Shown here: positions 40,952 through 53,850 of the stretch, one piece after another
How positions within the stretch are numbered: the stretch's first letter is position 1
Layout: each line of letters opens with the position of its first letter
DNA from: Mesorhizobium sp. 1M-11
GTDB taxonomy: Bacteria > Pseudomonadota > Alphaproteobacteria > Rhizobiales > Rhizobiaceae
Assembly: GCF_001303895.1 (NCBI RefSeq)
Contig: NZ_LJSD01000011.1
Span: 248,001 to 312,000 of the forward strand
Length of the DNA: 64,000 bases
Direction: 5' to 3'
Notes under the pieces: generated by a model
Seen by the model: the letters and a program-made list of their open reading frames with translations, nothing else
Database searches by the model: none
Told to the model about the DNA's origin: nothing
Translations under genes and position numbers: made by a program

Positions 40952-42942
40952 CTCGCCTCTCCTGCGTCCGCCTCGCGTTCGATCATGAACGCCACTGCCC
41001 TGCCCTCGACCAGGCGCCAGCCCTCGGCAGATGCGTCCTGATCAAGGGCATCGAACCAACGATAGCCGTCGCGCAGCGGCAACACGAATGTCGACGAGCG
41101 CCGGTCGCCATTGACCAGAACGGCGATCCGGCCGACACCAGCCATGCTGGCCAAAACCATCGTTAAACGGCGCCGGTCGGGATCATTCCAGGCCGTTTCG
41201 TCCATAGGCAGCCCGGTTTCCATCATCCAGGCGACGTCGGCCGAGCCGTCGCCATCGCGCGGCTGTCCGGTCAGGAACGTCGTATCACGCAGCGCAGACG
41301 AGTTGCGGCGCAAGGCCGACAGCGCGGCGACATAGTTTTCCAGAGTCTCGTCGCGTTCGTCCCAATCCAGCCAAGTGAGCTCGTTATCCTGCGCATAGGC
41401 GTTGTTGTTGCCACATTGGCTGCGGCCGAATTCGTCGCCGGCGGTCAACATGATGGCGCCGCGTGAGGCAAACAGCGTTGCCAGCAACGCCCGCTGATCG
41501 CCCACGCGTTCACCCACGATACGAGGTTCGGCGCTTTCGCCCTCGACACCGTGGTTCCACGACAGATTCTCGTCGTGGCCATCACGGTTACGCTCGCCGT
41601 TCGCTTCGTTGTGTTTTTTCTCGTACCGCACAACGTCGGCGAGCGTCATGCCGTCGTGGGCGGCGATAAAGTTGACGCTGCGGCTTTGCTGTTCATCTGC
41701 GAAGATATCCGAAGAACCGGCCAGACGCGTTGCCAACCGCCCGACCATACCGCTATCGCCGCGCCAGAACCGGCGGACGTCGTCGCGATATTTGTCGTTC
41801 CATTCGAGAAACGGGGAACCGAACCGTCCGAGTTGATAGCCTCCCGGACCGATGTCCCACGGCTCGGCAATCAGGATCCGGCTTGAGAGAACCGGATCGA
41901 TGCGCATGGCGGCGAGCAGTTGCGCGTTTGCGTCGAAACCTTCGCCGTCACGCCCCAGCACTGGGGCAAGGTCGAAACGGAAGCCGTCGACGCCCGCTTG
42001 ACGCACGAAGTGACGCAAGCTGGCTAGCACCAGATCGCGCACTGCCGGATGGTCGCAGGCAAGCGTGTTGCCGGTGCCGGTGTCGTTGACCAGCCGACCG
42101 TCGGGTTCGTGGCGGTAGTAGGCAAGGTTGTCCAGGCCGCGCAATGACAGCGTCGGGCCGTGTTCGTCGCTCTCGCCGGTATGATTGAAGACCAGATCGA
42201 GGATCACGCCGATGCCTGCCTTGCGCAAGGCATCGGTGGCCGCGCGCAGATCGGCGATGCCTCCAGGTGCCAAATATGGGTCCAGCGCCATGAAGGTGAC
42301 AGGGTTGTAGCCCCAGGCGTTGGTCAGACCAAGCGGCGGCAAATGGCGTTCATCGATCTTGGCAGTAACCGGCATCAGTTCGACAGCAGAAACGCCGATT
42401 TTCCTCAGGTGATCTATGACGGCAGGATGGGAGAGCGCGCGCAGGGTACCGCGATCCTTCTTCGGCACATCGGGGTGGCGCATGGAGAAGGCCCGCACAG
42501 GCAGCTCGTAGATCGATCCGCCCGGCTGGAACAGCAGCGGCGCTATCGGCAACGCTTCGGACAAGGCAGTAACAACCGCCTTGGGCATCAACGACGCTGT
42601 ATCGCCGCCCTCGCCGCGTCGCGTGACAAGCCTGGCATCATAGATGTAAGGGCGATCGATCGCGACGGCATATGGATCGACCAGGAGCTTATCCGGATCG
42701 AACCAAAGGCCTCGTGCAGGATCGTAGTCGCCATCGGCCCGGTAGCCATAGCGCATGCTCGCCCTGACGTCCTTCACATGCAGCTGGAAAACGCCGCCCT
42801 CTCCGCGCGCCATCGGCAGGCGCGTGATCTCGCGATCATTGGCATCGAAGAGGCAGAGTTCGATCTTGCCGGCACGGCTGGACCAGACCGCAAATTCGGT
42901 GCCTGATTTGTCGGGCCATGCTCCGAGTGTGGCGGGGGCCAT
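40948..42942 (-). CDS. glgX: Glycogen debranching enzyme GlgX
   Basis: Cuts alpha-1,6 branches of phosphorylase-limited glycogen. The 664-residue protein has an N-terminal CBM48 domain (TEFAVWSSRAGKIELCLFD), then GH13 with VDGFRFDLAPVLGRD (nucleophile) and ILIAEPWDIGPGGYQLG (acid/base), and NFIAAHDGMTLADVV. GTG at 43008 would extend it by 22 residues, but the chosen ATG gives typical length and has AGGAG close upstream. Confidence 0.94.
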   Translation of the reverse strand: MAPATLGAWPDKSGTEFAVWSSRAGKIELCLFDANDREITRLPMARGEGGVFQLHVKDVRASMRYGYRADGDYDPARGLWFDPDKLLVDPYAVAIDRPYIYDARLVTRRGEGGDTASLMPKAVVTALSEALPIAPLLFQPGGSIYELPVRAFSMRHPDVPKKDRGTLRALSHPAVIDHLRKIGVSAVELMPVTAKIDERHLPPLGLTNAWGYNPVTFMALDPYLAPGGIADLRAATDALRKAGIGVILDLVFNHTGESDEHGPTLSLRGLDNLAYYRHEPDGRLVNDTGTGNTLACDHPAVRDLVLASLRHFVRQAGVDGFRFDLAPVLGRDGEGFDANAQLLAAMRIDPVLSSRILIAEPWDIGPGGYQLGRFGSPFLEWNDKYRDDVRRFWRGDSGMVGRLATRLAGSSDIFADEQQSRSVNFIAAHDGMTLADVVRYEKKHNEANGERNRDGHDENLSWNHGVEGESAEPRIVGERVGDQRALLATLFASRGAIMLTAGDEFGRSQCGNNNAYAQDNELTWLDWDERDETLENYVAALSALRRNSSALRDTTFLTGQPRDGDGSADVAWMMETGLPMDETAWNDPDRRRLTMVLASMAGVGRIAVLVNGDRRSSTFVLPLRDGYRWFDALDQDASAEGWRLVEGRAVAFMIEREADAGEAR

Positions 42943-43101
42943 GCGCTCCTGCAATGAATCCGGTGTTGTCTGCGACTCTCTGGCAGGCAACAATAGCAAG
43001 CTTGCCACAAGGCGAAACCGTGCGTTTGATCACCCTACTTCAGAAAGTCGATACCAGCAGTTCACCAGAATTTCCTACCGGCAACCGATGAGGAGTAAGT
43101 C

Positions 43102-43542
43102 GTGCCCTACACCATCCGCTTGCACCGTGTCCTGAAAGCTCCGCCTGAAAAAGTCTATCGCGCCTTCCTCGATGCCAATGCCTTGTGCCGTTGGCTTCCG
43201 CCTTACGGTTTCCTATGCAGCGTCGAACATATTGACGCCAAGGTTGGTGGAACATTCCACATGGCGTTCAAGAACTATACGACCGGCAACACACATTCTT
43301 TCGGCGGCGAATTTCTGGAACTCGAGCCCAATCGCAAACTCGTCTACACTGACCGCTTCGACGATCCGAACCTTGCCGGAGAGATCACGGTTACGGTCGA
43401 ACTCACCGAAGTATTTTGCGGCACCGATCTCAAGATCGTGCAAGCCGGTGTGCCGGATGTGATCCCGGAAGCCGGCTGCTATCTCGGCTGGCAGGATTCG
43501 CTACTGCAGCTCGCCAACCTGGTCGAGCCCAACATTCCCTAG
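43102..43542 (+). CDS. SRPBCC-domain protein (AHSA1 type)
   Basis: A 146-residue lipid-binding-fold protein. The start PYTIRLHRVLKAPPEKVYRAFLDANALCRWLPPYGF is the AHSA1 pattern, followed by VGGTFHMAFKN and GGEFLELEPNRKLVYTDRFD. Start codon is GTG with AGGAG eight bases before it. Function in detail is unknown; it stands alone between two glycogen gene groups on the opposite strand. Confidence 0.88.
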   Translation: MPYTIRLHRVLKAPPEKVYRAFLDANALCRWLPPYGFLCSVEHIDAKVGGTFHMAFKNYTTGNTHSFGGEFLELEPNRKLVYTDRFDDPNLAGEITVTVELTEVFCGTDLKIVQAGVPDVIPEAGCYLGWQDSLLQLANLVEPNIP

Positions 43543-43590
43543 AGCATTTTGTAGCCAAGTGGGATCACTTGGCGTTACAAAAATGCAGCG
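43540..43590. repeat. Palindromic intergenic repeat, first type
   Basis: An inverted repeat pairs GCATTTTGTA with TTACAAAAATGC and, inside it, CCAAGTG with CACTTGG. It begins right in the stop codon of the SRPBCC gene. This is the kind of repeated palindrome common in rhizobial genomes; only one copy is in the window. Confidence 0.6.
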
Positions 43591-43602
43591 AAAACAAAAA
43601 CT

Positions 43603-43635
43603 TAGAGCGTTTCCGTGAAAAACGGAAACGCTCTA
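43603..43635. repeat. Palindromic repeat TAGAGCGTTTCCG type
   Basis: Perfect 14-base arms TAGAGCGTTTCCGT and ACGGAAACGCTCTA with a GAAAA loop. It shares its outer 13 bases with the element at 34890. It lies between convergent genes (SRPBCC and pgm), so it may also end transcription, although no T-run follows. Confidence 0.78.
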
Positions 43636-43689
43636 GCCACAACTCCGCCCTGTGGGATTGAGAATACCGCTCCCGCAGGGCGAGAAGGC

Positions 43690-45321
<1,632 letters not shown>

Positions 45322-46767
45322 TCAGGCAACCTTCCTTGCAAGCAGCGAGCGATAGAGCTCGACATATTTCCCGGCACTGCGGTCCCAGGACACATCAGCC
45401 TTCATGCCTTGTCGCTGGATCGAGGTCCAGACGCCGGCGTTACCGTGCGCCTGCATCAACCGATGAACAGCGTGCAGCAACGCGTCGCCGCTGTTGGCGG
45501 CGAACTGGAACCCCGTGGCTACGCCGGCGGCCACCGCCGCCTCATTGGCGTCGATGATCGTGTCGGCCAGTCCGCCGGTGCGCGCCACCATCGGAACGCA
45601 GCCGTAACGCAGACCATAGAGCTGGGTCAGGCCGCACGGCTCGAAGCGCGAAGGAATGATGATGGCATCACAGCCGCCTTGCATGGTGTGCGACAGTGCC
45701 TCGTCATAGCCGATCACTGTACCGATGCGGCCACGATGGCGAGCGGCGGCGGCCAGCAACGCGCCTTCGAGGCCCGGGTCGCCGGAGCCCAGTACGGCGA
45801 GCCTTGCACCGGCGGCGACAATGCCGTCGGCCATGGCAGCGAGAATGTCGATACCCTTTTGCCAGGTGAGGCGGCTGACCACACAGATGATCGGGCTATC
45901 GTCCTTGGCGAGATTGAAGCGCTCTTCAACCGCGGCGCGGTTTGCTGCGCGCTTGTCTAGGGTCTCCGCCGCATAGGTCGACACCAGATGTTTGTCGGTA
46001 GCGGGATTCCAGATGTCGACATCGATGCCGTTGACGATGCCATGGAGATCGGCCGCCCGCAGATTGATCAGCCCGTCCAATCCCATGCCGAATTCAGGGA
46101 CACGGATTTCCTGTGCGTAGGTCGGGCTGACGGTGGTGATCGCCCAGGCGGCCTGCAGGCCAGCTTTCAGGTAGCCGACACCGCCATAATATTCGACGCC
46201 GTCCAGGCTCATGGCTTCCGCCGGCAATCCAAGCTCGCCGAAGACGCCCGCGCCGAACTGGCCCTGAAAGGCGAGATTGTGCACGGTTATCAGCGATGGC
46301 GTACGGGCCGCCTTGCCGTAGCGCATATAGGCCAACGTCATCGCAGCCTGCCAGTCATGCGCATGCACGATATCCGGTTCGTAGCCGTTGATGACACCGC
46401 CGGCGATGTCACCACCGACACGGCTCAACGCGGCGAAGCGGCGCCAGTTGTCCTGCCAGTCACGACCATTGCTGTCGCCATAGGGCCCGCCAATCCGATC
46501 GAAAAGGTGTGGGGCATCGAGCACAAGGAGATCGAGCCCGTCGACTTGCGCTGCCTGGACAGTGGCCTTGCCGCCATACAGCGCCTGATAGGTTGCCGCC
46601 GTCTTTTTTTTCTTCAGCGTGTCCATCACCACCGGATAGCCCGGCACGAGGGAGCGCATGGCCACCCCCTTGCCGGCCAGCGCAACCGGCAGGGCGCCGG
46701 CGACGTCGGCCAGCCCGCCGGTCTTGACCAGCGGGAAAATCTCCGGCGTGACGGACAGAACCTGCAT
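45322..46767 (-). CDS. glgA: Glycogen synthase
   Basis: Adds glucose from ADP-glucose to the growing chain. The 481-residue GT5 enzyme begins [27 protein letters not shown] with the KTGGLADV substrate motif, and has [10 protein letters not shown] and [33 protein letters not shown] in the second domain. It is preceded by glgC with three bases between them. Confidence 0.96.
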   Translation of the reverse strand: MQVLSVTPEIFPLVKTGGLADVAGALPVALAGKGVAMRSLVPGYPVVMDTLKKKKTAATYQALYGGKATVQAAQVDGLDLLVLDAPHLFDRIGGPYGDSNGRDWQDNWRRFAALSRVGGDIAGGVINGYEPDIVHAHDWQAAMTLAYMRYGKAARTPSLITVHNLAFQGQFGAGVFGELGLPAEAMSLDGVEYYGGVGYLKAGLQAAWAITTVSPTYAQEIRVPEFGMGLDGLINLRAADLHGIVNGIDVDIWNPATDKHLVSTYAAETLDKRAANRAAVEERFNLAKDDSPIICVVSRLTWQKGIDILAAMADGIVAAGARLAVLGSGDPGLEGALLAAAARHRGRIGTVIGYDEALSHTMQGGCDAIIIPSRFEPCGLTQLYGLRYGCVPMVARTGGLADTIIDANEAAVAAGVATGFQFAANSGDALLHAVHRLMQAHGNAGVWTSIQRQGMKADVSWDRSAGKYVELYRSLLARKVA

Positions 46768-46770
46768 GCG

Positions 46771-48036
46771 TTACGTTCCCAACCTGTCGATCATGTCCTG
46801 CGTTATCAGAACAATGCCCCGTTCCGAAACCCGGAAGCGCTTGCGATCGAGGTCCTGGTCCTCGCCGACAATGAGGCCCTCAGGAATGTGCACACCATGG
46901 TCGATGACGACATTGGTCAGTCGCGCATTGCGACCGACGTGACAGTCCGGCAGCATGACGACGTGGTCGAGGCTGGAATAGGAATTGATGCGCGCGCCGG
47001 TGAAGATCAGGCTGCGCTTGAGCGAAGCGCCCGACACGATGCAGTCACCCGATACCAGAGACGAAACCGCCATGCCGCGCCGTCCCTCGTCGTCGTGCAC
47101 GAACTTCGCCGGCGGCTTCAGTTCCGCATAGGTCCAGATCGGCCAGTCGCGATCGTAAAGGTCGAGCTCGGGCGTGATGTCGGTCAGATCGATATTGGCT
47201 TCCCAATACGCGTCGATGGTGCCGACATCGCGCCAATAAGGTCCAGCCTCCGCCGTTGAACGCACGCATGACTTGGCGAAGCGGTGCGCCACGGCCTTTC
47301 CGTGCTGGACGATGTAGGGGATGATGTCCTTGCCGAAATCGCGGCTGGACTCCGGCTCGGCGGCGTCGCGGCGCAGCTGTTCCATCAGGAACTTGGTTTT
47401 GAAGACATAGATGCCCATCGAGGCCAGCGCGTAGTCCGGCTTGTCGGGGATGCCGGGCGGGTCGGCCGGTTTCTCGATGAAGGAGATGATGTTGTCCTTG
47501 GTGTCGACATGCATGACCCCAAAGCCGGTCGCTTCCATGCGGGGCACTTCGAGACACCCCACCGTGACGTCGGCACCGGCATCGACATGCTGGCGCAGCA
47601 TCAGTTCGTAGTCCATCTTGTAGATGTGGTCGCCAGCCAGGATCACCATGTATTCCGGCCCATAGGCCTCGATGATGTCGATATTCTGGTAGACGGCGTC
47701 GGCCGTGCCTTCATACCACTGCGTTTCCGAAACGCGCTGGCTGGCTGGCAGGATATCGAAACTCTCGTTTCGCTCCGGCCTCAGGAAGTTCCAGCCGCGC
47801 TGCAGGTGGCGGATCAGCGAGTGAGCCTTGTATTGGGTGGCCACGCCCAGGCGGCGGATGCCGGAGTTCAAGGCGTTGGAGAGTGCGAAGTCTATGATGC
47901 GGGTCTTGCCGCCGAAATAGACTGCGGGTTTGGCACGCCTGTCGGTCAACTCCTTGAGGCGACTGCCACGTCCGCCGGCCAGTACATAGGCCATCGCGTC
48001 GCGTGCCAGCGGTTGCGTCCGTTTGAAGTCCGCCAT
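46771..48036 (-). CDS. glgC: Glucose-1-phosphate adenylyltransferase
   Basis: Makes ADP-glucose, the committed and allosterically controlled step. The 421-residue protein starts [31 protein letters not shown] (nucleotide-binding loop), has the [10 protein letters not shown] and GHIYKMDYE-like [12 protein letters not shown] motifs, and a C-terminal left-handed beta-helix ([40 protein letters not shown]). Two bases after glgB. Confidence 0.96.
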   Translation of the reverse strand: MADFKRTQPLARDAMAYVLAGGRGSRLKELTDRRAKPAVYFGGKTRIIDFALSNALNSGIRRLGVATQYKAHSLIRHLQRGWNFLRPERNESFDILPASQRVSETQWYEGTADAVYQNIDIIEAYGPEYMVILAGDHIYKMDYELMLRQHVDAGADVTVGCLEVPRMEATGFGVMHVDTKDNIISFIEKPADPPGIPDKPDYALASMGIYVFKTKFLMEQLRRDAAEPESSRDFGKDIIPYIVQHGKAVAHRFAKSCVRSTAEAGPYWRDVGTIDAYWEANIDLTDITPELDLYDRDWPIWTYAELKPPAKFVHDDEGRRGMAVSSLVSGDCIVSGASLKRSLIFTGARINSYSSLDHVVMLPDCHVGRNARLTNVVIDHGVHIPEGLIVGEDQDLDRKRFRVSERGIVLITQDMIDRLGT

Positions 48037-48038
48037 TC

Positions 48039-50342
48039 TCAGCCTCCCAGCTTTGTCTTTCGAGCCGCGGTTTTCCCCGTACGCGGCCCTGCAACTGATC
48101 TTGTGCGTCCCACGACCTTGTTGCCTTCAGTCGCCGGCACGAATTCCAGCATCACCGTCGCCAACGGCGGCAGCACCATCAGCACGGAAGCGCGATCGCC
48201 CTCCGTGCGCGCTTCCACAACGCCGCCATTGCCCTTGCCCGAGCCGCCATAGACGACGGCATCCGTGTTGATGATCTCGCGCCACGTGCCCGCCTCGGGC
48301 AACGGAACACGATAATTTTCGCGGGGAACCGGCGTGAAATTGGAAATGACGGCGACCGGATTGGCACCCGGCGCGCGGCGCAGCCAGGCAAATACCGAAT
48401 TCTCTGCGTCGTCGACGATCAGCCATTCGAAACCTTCCGGCTCGCAGTCGCGTGCATGCAGCGCCGGCTTCTCGCGATAAAGGCGGTTCAAATCGCATAC
48501 GACGTCGCGCACGCCGCGATGCGGAGCGTGCTGCAGCAAATCCCAGTCGAGCGCGCGCGCCTCGTTCCATTCGCGGCGCTGGGCGAACTCCTGTCCCATG
48601 AACAACAGTTTCTTGCCGGGGTAACCCCACATGAACGCGTAGTACGCGCGCAGCGTTGCGAATTTCTGCCAGTCATCGCCGGCCATCTTGCCGATCAGCG
48701 TCGACTTTCCGTGCACCACCTCGTCATGCGAGAGCGGCAGCACGAAATTCTCGGTGAAGGCGTATGTCAGCCCGAAGGTGATCTGGTTGTGATGGTGTTT
48801 GCGGAAGATCGGCTCGCGGGCAAGGTACTCCAGCGTGTCGTGCATGAAACCCATGTTCCACTTGAAGCCGAAACCCAGCCCCCCCTCGTGCACAGGATGC
48901 GAAACCTTCGGCCAGGATGTGGACTCCTCGGCAATGGTCATGATGCCGGGATGGATGCCATAGAGTTCCTTGTTCATGCGCTGCAGGAAGGCGACAGCCT
49001 CGAGATTCTCGCGCCCGCCCTTCTCGTTGGGGATCCATTCGCCGGCCTTGCGTGAATAGTCGAGGTAGAGCATCGAAGCGACCGCATCCACGCGCAACCC
49101 GTCGAGATGGTATTTCTCGGCCCAATAAAGGGCGTTGTTGACGAGGAAGGACAGCACCTCGCGTCGACCGAAATTGTAGACGAGCGTGTTCCAGTCGGGC
49201 TGATAACCTTTGCGTGGGTCCGCATGCTCATAAAGTGCGGTGCCGTCAAACTTGGCGAGCCCGAACTCGTCGGTCGGAAAATGCGCCGGCACCCAGTCGA
49301 GGATGACGCCGATACCCGCCCTGTGGGCGCCGTCAACGAAGCGGGCGAAACCTTCGGGGTCGCCGAAACGAGCGGTCGGTGCGTAGAGCCCTGTGGTCTG
49401 ATACCCCCAGGAAGGATCGTAGGGATGCTCGGAGATCGGCAACAGCTCAATATGAGTGAAGCCGGTATCGACGACATAGGGGATCAATCGCTCCGCCAGT
49501 TCGTCCCAGGTTAGGAAAGTCCCATCCTCGTTGCGCTGCCAGGATCCGGCATGGACTTCGTAGATGGAAATGGGCTGACGGCGCGCTTCCGCCTCGCGCC
49601 AGAACTTGCGGTGCGCGGCATCGCCCCATTCATGCCCCGAAGGAGCGACCGTCACCGAGGCCGTCGCAGGACGCAATTCCGAGCGGAAAGCAAAGGGATC
49701 GGCCTTGAGCGGCAGGCGAACGCCCTTGGCACCGACGATCTCATATTTGTAGGGCCGTCCCTCGCCAAGGTCGGGAATGAATATCTCCCAGATACCGCTG
49801 TCTCGCCGCAGCCGCATGGAATGGCGGCGGCCGTCCCATGCGTTGAAATCGCCAACGACGGAAACGCGTTTGGCGTTGGGGGCCCAGACGGCGAAATGCA
49901 CGCCGCTCGCCCCCTCATGATCGATGAGATGCGCGCCCAGCTTGTCGAAAAGGCGCAGATGCGAGCCTTCGGCCATGTAGTAATCGTCGATCGGCCCGAG
50001 AACCGGCCCGAAGGAATAAGGATCGGTGATCCACCAGTCGCCACCTGCATTGCGTGCATGGTATTTCACAGGCTGGCGTTTGGTGACCCCGATCGGCCCC
50101 TCGAAGAAGCCGGCCTCGCCGCGACGGGAAAGCTCGCCAACTGCCTTGCCGGCCAGCGTGGAGACCGCAACGGTTTGGGCACCGGGAATGAAGCACCGTG
50201 CGACGAAGCCTTTTCCGTCTTCCTGGACGCCCAGGATTGAAAAGGGATTGCCATGCGTACCCGCCACGATCGCCTTGACGTCGCTGGCTGAAGCCAACCC
50301 GTCAGCTTCGCTCGTCGCGGTCGCGCGCGGCTTTTTTGTCAA
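48039..50342 (-). CDS. glgB: 1,4-alpha-glucan branching enzyme
   Basis: Forms alpha-1,6 branches. Two N-terminal beta domains precede GH13: [19 protein letters not shown] (nucleophile), [12 protein letters not shown] (acid/base) and [16 protein letters not shown] take TTG as start because GGGAGGGG lies seven bases upstream and the product then begins [10 protein letters not shown]; an in-frame ATG 51 bases further up (50393) has no ribosome site. 767 residues. Confidence 0.92.
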   Translation of the reverse strand: MTKKPRATATSEADGLASASDVKAIVAGTHGNPFSILGVQEDGKGFVARCFIPGAQTVAVSTLAGKAVGELSRRGEAGFFEGPIGVTKRQPVKYHARNAGGDWWITDPYSFGPVLGPIDDYYMAEGSHLRLFDKLGAHLIDHEGASGVHFAVWAPNAKRVSVVGDFNAWDGRRHSMRLRRDSGIWEIFIPDLGEGRPYKYEIVGAKGVRLPLKADPFAFRSELRPATASVTVAPSGHEWGDAAHRKFWREAEARRQPISIYEVHAGSWQRNEDGTFLTWDELAERLIPYVVDTGFTHIELLPISEHPYDPSWGYQTTGLYAPTARFGDPEGFARFVDGAHRAGIGVILDWVPAHFPTDEFGLAKFDGTALYEHADPRKGYQPDWNTLVYNFGRREVLSFLVNNALYWAEKYHLDGLRVDAVASMLYLDYSRKAGEWIPNEKGGRENLEAVAFLQRMNKELYGIHPGIMTIAEESTSWPKVSHPVHEGGLGFGFKWNMGFMHDTLEYLAREPIFRKHHHNQITFGLTYAFTENFVLPLSHDEVVHGKSTLIGKMAGDDWQKFATLRAYYAFMWGYPGKKLLFMGQEFAQRREWNEARALDWDLLQHAPHRGVRDVVCDLNRLYREKPALHARDCEPEGFEWLIVDDAENSVFAWLRRAPGANPVAVISNFTPVPRENYRVPLPEAGTWREIINTDAVVYGGSGKGNGGVVEARTEGDRASVLMVLPPLATVMLEFVPATEGNKVVGRTRSVAGPRTGKTAARKTKLGG

Positions 50343-50398
50343 GCGGTACCCCTCCCTGGGTCCACGGCCACGGTCGTCGTGGCCTTCATGCAATCACA

Positions 50399-52867
50399 TC
50401 ACACAGGTACGTTCCAGATTTCTTTCGCATATTGACGGATCGTCCGGTCCGACGAGAACCAGCCCATGCGCGCAACATTGCGGATAGCCCGGGCGTTCCA
50501 GTCCGCGCTGTCCTTCCAAACCGCATCCACCTCGCGCTGCTTGGCGGCGTAGGCGTCAAAATCGGCGGCGACCATGAACCAGTCGCTGTCGTAGAGACCG
50601 TTCATCAAATCGCGATAGCGATCCGGGTCATGCGGTGAGAACACACCGGACGAGATCGCCGAAATGGCCTGCGCCAGTTCCGGCGAACCTTCGATGACGG
50701 CACGTGGCTGGTAACCGTTGCGGCGACGTTCGGCGACCTCATCGGCTTTCAAGCCGAATATGAAGATGTTGTCGTCACCGACATGTTCCTTCATTTCGAC
50801 ATTGGCGCCGTCGAGCGTGCCGATGGTCAGCGCCCCGTTCAGCCCGAACTTCATGTTTCCCGTACCCGACGCTTCCATACCGGCAGTCGAGATCTGCTCC
50901 GACAGATCGGCGGCCGGCATCATGATTTCGGCAGCGCTGACATTGTAGTTGGGGACGAACACGACCTTGAGCAGACCGCGCACGGCGGGATCGCCATTGA
51001 TGACCTTGGCGACGTCATTGGCCAGTTTGATGATCAGCTTGGCGTTGTGGTAGCTGGGCGCCGCCTTGCCGCCGAAGAACTTCACACGCGGTGTCCAGTC
51101 CTTCTCCGGATGCGAGCGGATCTGGTCGTAGAGCGCCACCGCCTCCAGGATGTTGAGCAACTGGCGCTTGTATTCGTGAATACGCTTGATCTGGATGTCG
51201 AACAATGCGGACGGATCGACCCGGATGCCCAGCCGGTCGGCAACCAGATTCGCCAGCCGCACCTTGTTGGCGCGTTTGACGGCGGCGAACTTCTTGCGGA
51301 ATGCCGCATCTTCCGCGAAGCGATCCAAATCCTTGATGGCCTCGATGTCGTCGAGGAAACGATCGCCGATCGCTTCGCGTGTCAGGGCCGTCAGGCCAGG
51401 GTTACACTGGATCAACCAACGCCGTGGCGTGATACCGTTGGTCTTGTTGTTGATCCGATCCGGATAGAGCTGATGCAGGTCGGCGAACACTGTCTGCTTC
51501 ATCAACTCGGTGTGCAGCGCCGACACGCCGTTGATCGAATGCGAACCGACGAAGGCGAGATTGCCCATGCGCACGCGGCGGTCGCCGTTTTCCTGGATCA
51601 ATGAGATAGAAGCGATCTGGTCGCCGGAAAAGCGGCCTGTCGAACGCGCTTCCTGCAACACCTCGGCATTGATGGCGTAGACGATCTGCATGTGCCGCGG
51701 CAGCAACCGCTCGAACAGCGGCACCGGCCAGCTTTCCAGCGCCTCCGGCAGAAGTGTGTGGTTGGTGTAAGCGAAGGTTCGCCTGGTAATGTCCCAGGCC
51801 CTGGCGAAATCCATGCCGTGGACGTCCATCAGCAGCCGCATCAATTCCGGCACGGCAACAGCCGGATGGGTGTCGTTGAGATGGATGGCGGCCTTGTCCG
51901 GCAAGGATTCCAGCTCGCCATACTGGCTGAGATGACGCTGCAGGATGTCCTGCAACGAAGCGGTCGAAAAGAAATATTCCTGCCGCAGCCGCAGCTCCTG
52001 ACCGGCCTTGTGCGAGTCCGCGGGATAGAGCACGCGCGACAGCGCATCCGCCTTGTTGCTCTCGGCCAGCGCGCCGATGTGGTCGCCGGCATTGAACTTG
52101 TCGAGCAGGATCGGGTCGACAGGCATACCGGACCAGAGCCGCAGCGTGTTGACGCGCTTGGCCTTCCAGCCGACCACGGGCGTGTCGTAGGCAACCGCCA
52201 GCACATGCTCCATCGGCTTCCAGACATGCCGCTCAAGCCGCCCGTCGTTGGCGGTGACGGATTCCACCGAACCACCGAAACCGACTTCGAAGGAACGCTC
52301 ACGACGCTCGAACTCCCATGAATTGCCATGATCGAGCCAAGTCTCGGGCAGTTCCACCTGCCAGCCGTCCTGGATTTCCTGGCGGAACATGCCGTTGGCG
52401 TAGCGGATGCCGTAGCCGTGGGCCGGCACATCGACGGTCGCCATCGATTCCATGAAACAGGCGGCGAGCCGGCCCAAGCCACCATTGCCGAGGGCTGCAT
52501 CCGGCTCCAGCGTGGCGATCTCGTCGAGGTCGACACCCAGCGAAGACAGTGCCTCGCGCATCGCCTCCATGATGTCGAGATTGGAAAAGGCGTCGCGCAT
52601 CAGCCGGCCGATGAGGAACTCAAGCGACAGATAATAGACACGCTTTTCCTGCTGCTCGTATGTCTCCTTGGTGGCGCTGATCCAGTGATCGATGATGCGG
52701 TCGCGCACCACCTTGATCGAGGCGGTCAGCCAATCGTAGGGCGTTGCGACCGTCACGTCCTTGCCGACCCGATATTTAAGGGCCATCAGGACCTCGGACG
52801 CGAGCGTCTGCGGGTCGGGATGATCGAGATCGGGCAGCGAAGCACTAGGCGTCTTGGTGCGTGTCAT
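50399..52867 (-). CDS. glgP: Glycogen phosphorylase
   Basis: Releases glucose 1-phosphate from chain ends. The 822-residue enzyme has EFLIGRLMRDAFSNL, the NGGLGRLAACFMES substrate region, and the pyridoxal-phosphate motif EASGTGNMKFGLNGALTIGTLDGANVEM with the binding Lys. AGAGG five bases before the ATG fixes the start. First gene of the glgP-glgB-glgC-glgA-pgm operon. Confidence 0.95.
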   Translation of the reverse strand: MTRTKTPSASLPDLDHPDPQTLASEVLMALKYRVGKDVTVATPYDWLTASIKVVRDRIIDHWISATKETYEQQEKRVYYLSLEFLIGRLMRDAFSNLDIMEAMREALSSLGVDLDEIATLEPDAALGNGGLGRLAACFMESMATVDVPAHGYGIRYANGMFRQEIQDGWQVELPETWLDHGNSWEFERRERSFEVGFGGSVESVTANDGRLERHVWKPMEHVLAVAYDTPVVGWKAKRVNTLRLWSGMPVDPILLDKFNAGDHIGALAESNKADALSRVLYPADSHKAGQELRLRQEYFFSTASLQDILQRHLSQYGELESLPDKAAIHLNDTHPAVAVPELMRLLMDVHGMDFARAWDITRRTFAYTNHTLLPEALESWPVPLFERLLPRHMQIVYAINAEVLQEARSTGRFSGDQIASISLIQENGDRRVRMGNLAFVGSHSINGVSALHTELMKQTVFADLHQLYPDRINNKTNGITPRRWLIQCNPGLTALTREAIGDRFLDDIEAIKDLDRFAEDAAFRKKFAAVKRANKVRLANLVADRLGIRVDPSALFDIQIKRIHEYKRQLLNILEAVALYDQIRSHPEKDWTPRVKFFGGKAAPSYHNAKLIIKLANDVAKVINGDPAVRGLLKVVFVPNYNVSAAEIMMPAADLSEQISTAGMEASGTGNMKFGLNGALTIGTLDGANVEMKEHVGDDNIFIFGLKADEVAERRRNGYQPRAVIEGSPELAQAISAISSGVFSPHDPDRYRDLMNGLYDSDWFMVAADFDAYAAKQREVDAVWKDSADWNARAIRNVARMGWFSSDRTIRQYAKEIWNVPV

Positions 52868-53018
52868 CTTGCCTCTCGCACGACCGGCAATCAGGCCTAT
52901 CCATCTCGCCGGGAAACCGATTTTGCCTTTCAAAAGGCATGCATAGCAGGACGTTCCAACCCAAGCTAGACAGCCGACCAGAAATTTTCAATCGATTTAA
53001 TATCGCTAATATTCCGCA

Positions 53019-53058
53019 TTGCACCCAGAGTTTATCGCAACGCACTCCGGGTGCAATC
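53019..53058. other. Inverted repeat upstream of glgP
   Basis: Arms ATTGCACCCAGAGT and ACTCCGGGTGCAAT pair with one mismatch around a 12-base loop. It lies seven bases past the frcA stop and about 150 bases before glgP, so it may end frc transcription, although no T-run follows, or act as a binding site for the glg promoter. Confidence 0.55.
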
Positions 53059-53064
53059 ACCAGA

Positions 53065-53850
53065 TCAGGCGGCGACCGCGGCAGCCTCTGGTGGAGCCTT
53101 TGCCCCAGTCATGAAGGCGACCGCGTCCGACATCGAATACTCCTTCGGATCGATGACAGTGAGACGTCGGCCAAGCCGGTGGATATGGATGCGGTCCGCC
53201 ACCTCGAAGACATGCGGCATGTTGTGGGAAATGAGCACGATCGGCAGCCCGCGCCGCTTCACATCGAGAATCAATTCCAGCACACGGCGGCTTTCCTTGA
53301 CCCCGAGTGCCGCTGTCGGCTCGTCCATGATAACGACGCGGCTGCCAAAAGCTGCCGCACGTGCAACGGCCACGCCCTGGCGCTGGCCACCCGACAATGT
53401 CTCGACGGCCTGGCCGATATTCTGGATTGTCATCAGGCCGAGTTCAGTGAGTTTCTCGCGCGCCCGCTTTTCCATAGCCGTGCGGTCGAGCATACGGAAC
53501 CAGGAGCCAAGAATGCCGGGTTTGCGGATTTCGCGGCCGAGAAACATGTTGTCGGCGATCGATAGTGCCGGCGACAAAGCAAGGTTCTGATACACGGTCT
53601 CAATACCGGCGGCGCGTGCCTCCATCGGAGACTTGAACAACACCGGGCTGCCCTGAAGGCGGATTTCGCCCTCGTCCGGTGTGACGGCGCCGGAAATCGC
53701 CTTGATCAGCGAAGACTTGCCGGCGCCGTTGTCGCCGATAACCGCCAGGATCTCGCCCGGATAGAGGTCGAAATCGGCGTTGTTGAGTGCCGTGACACGG
53801 CCATAACGTTTGACGAGCCCGCGCGCGGTGAGAATGGGTTCCGTGGTCAT
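53065..53850 (-). CDS. frcA: Fructose-type ABC transporter ATP-binding protein
   Basis: ATPase of 261 residues for sugar import. Walker A GDNGAGKSSLIKAI, signature TLSGGQRQGVAVARA and Walker B VVIMDEPTAALG are clear; it is a single ATPase domain, as in FrcA, not the double one of ribose importers. The start overlaps the permease stop as ATGA. Confidence 0.92.
   Translation of the reverse strand: MTTEPILTARGLVKRYGRVTALNNADFDLYPGEILAVIGDNGAGKSSLIKAISGAVTPDEGEIRLQGSPVLFKSPMEARAAGIETVYQNLALSPALSIADNMFLGREIRKPGILGSWFRMLDRTAMEKRAREKLTELGLMTIQNIGQAVETLSGGQRQGVAVARAAAFGSRVVIMDEPTAALGVKESRRVLELILDVKRRGLPIVLISHNMPHVFEVADRIHIHRLGRRLTVIDPKEYSMSDAVAFMTGAKAPPEAAAVAA

Noticed and set aside
43648-43680. Terminator after pgm
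   Set aside because: Arms CCCTGTGGGA and TCCCGCAGGG pair with one mismatch but the loop is long and no T-run follows, so it was not listed as a feature.
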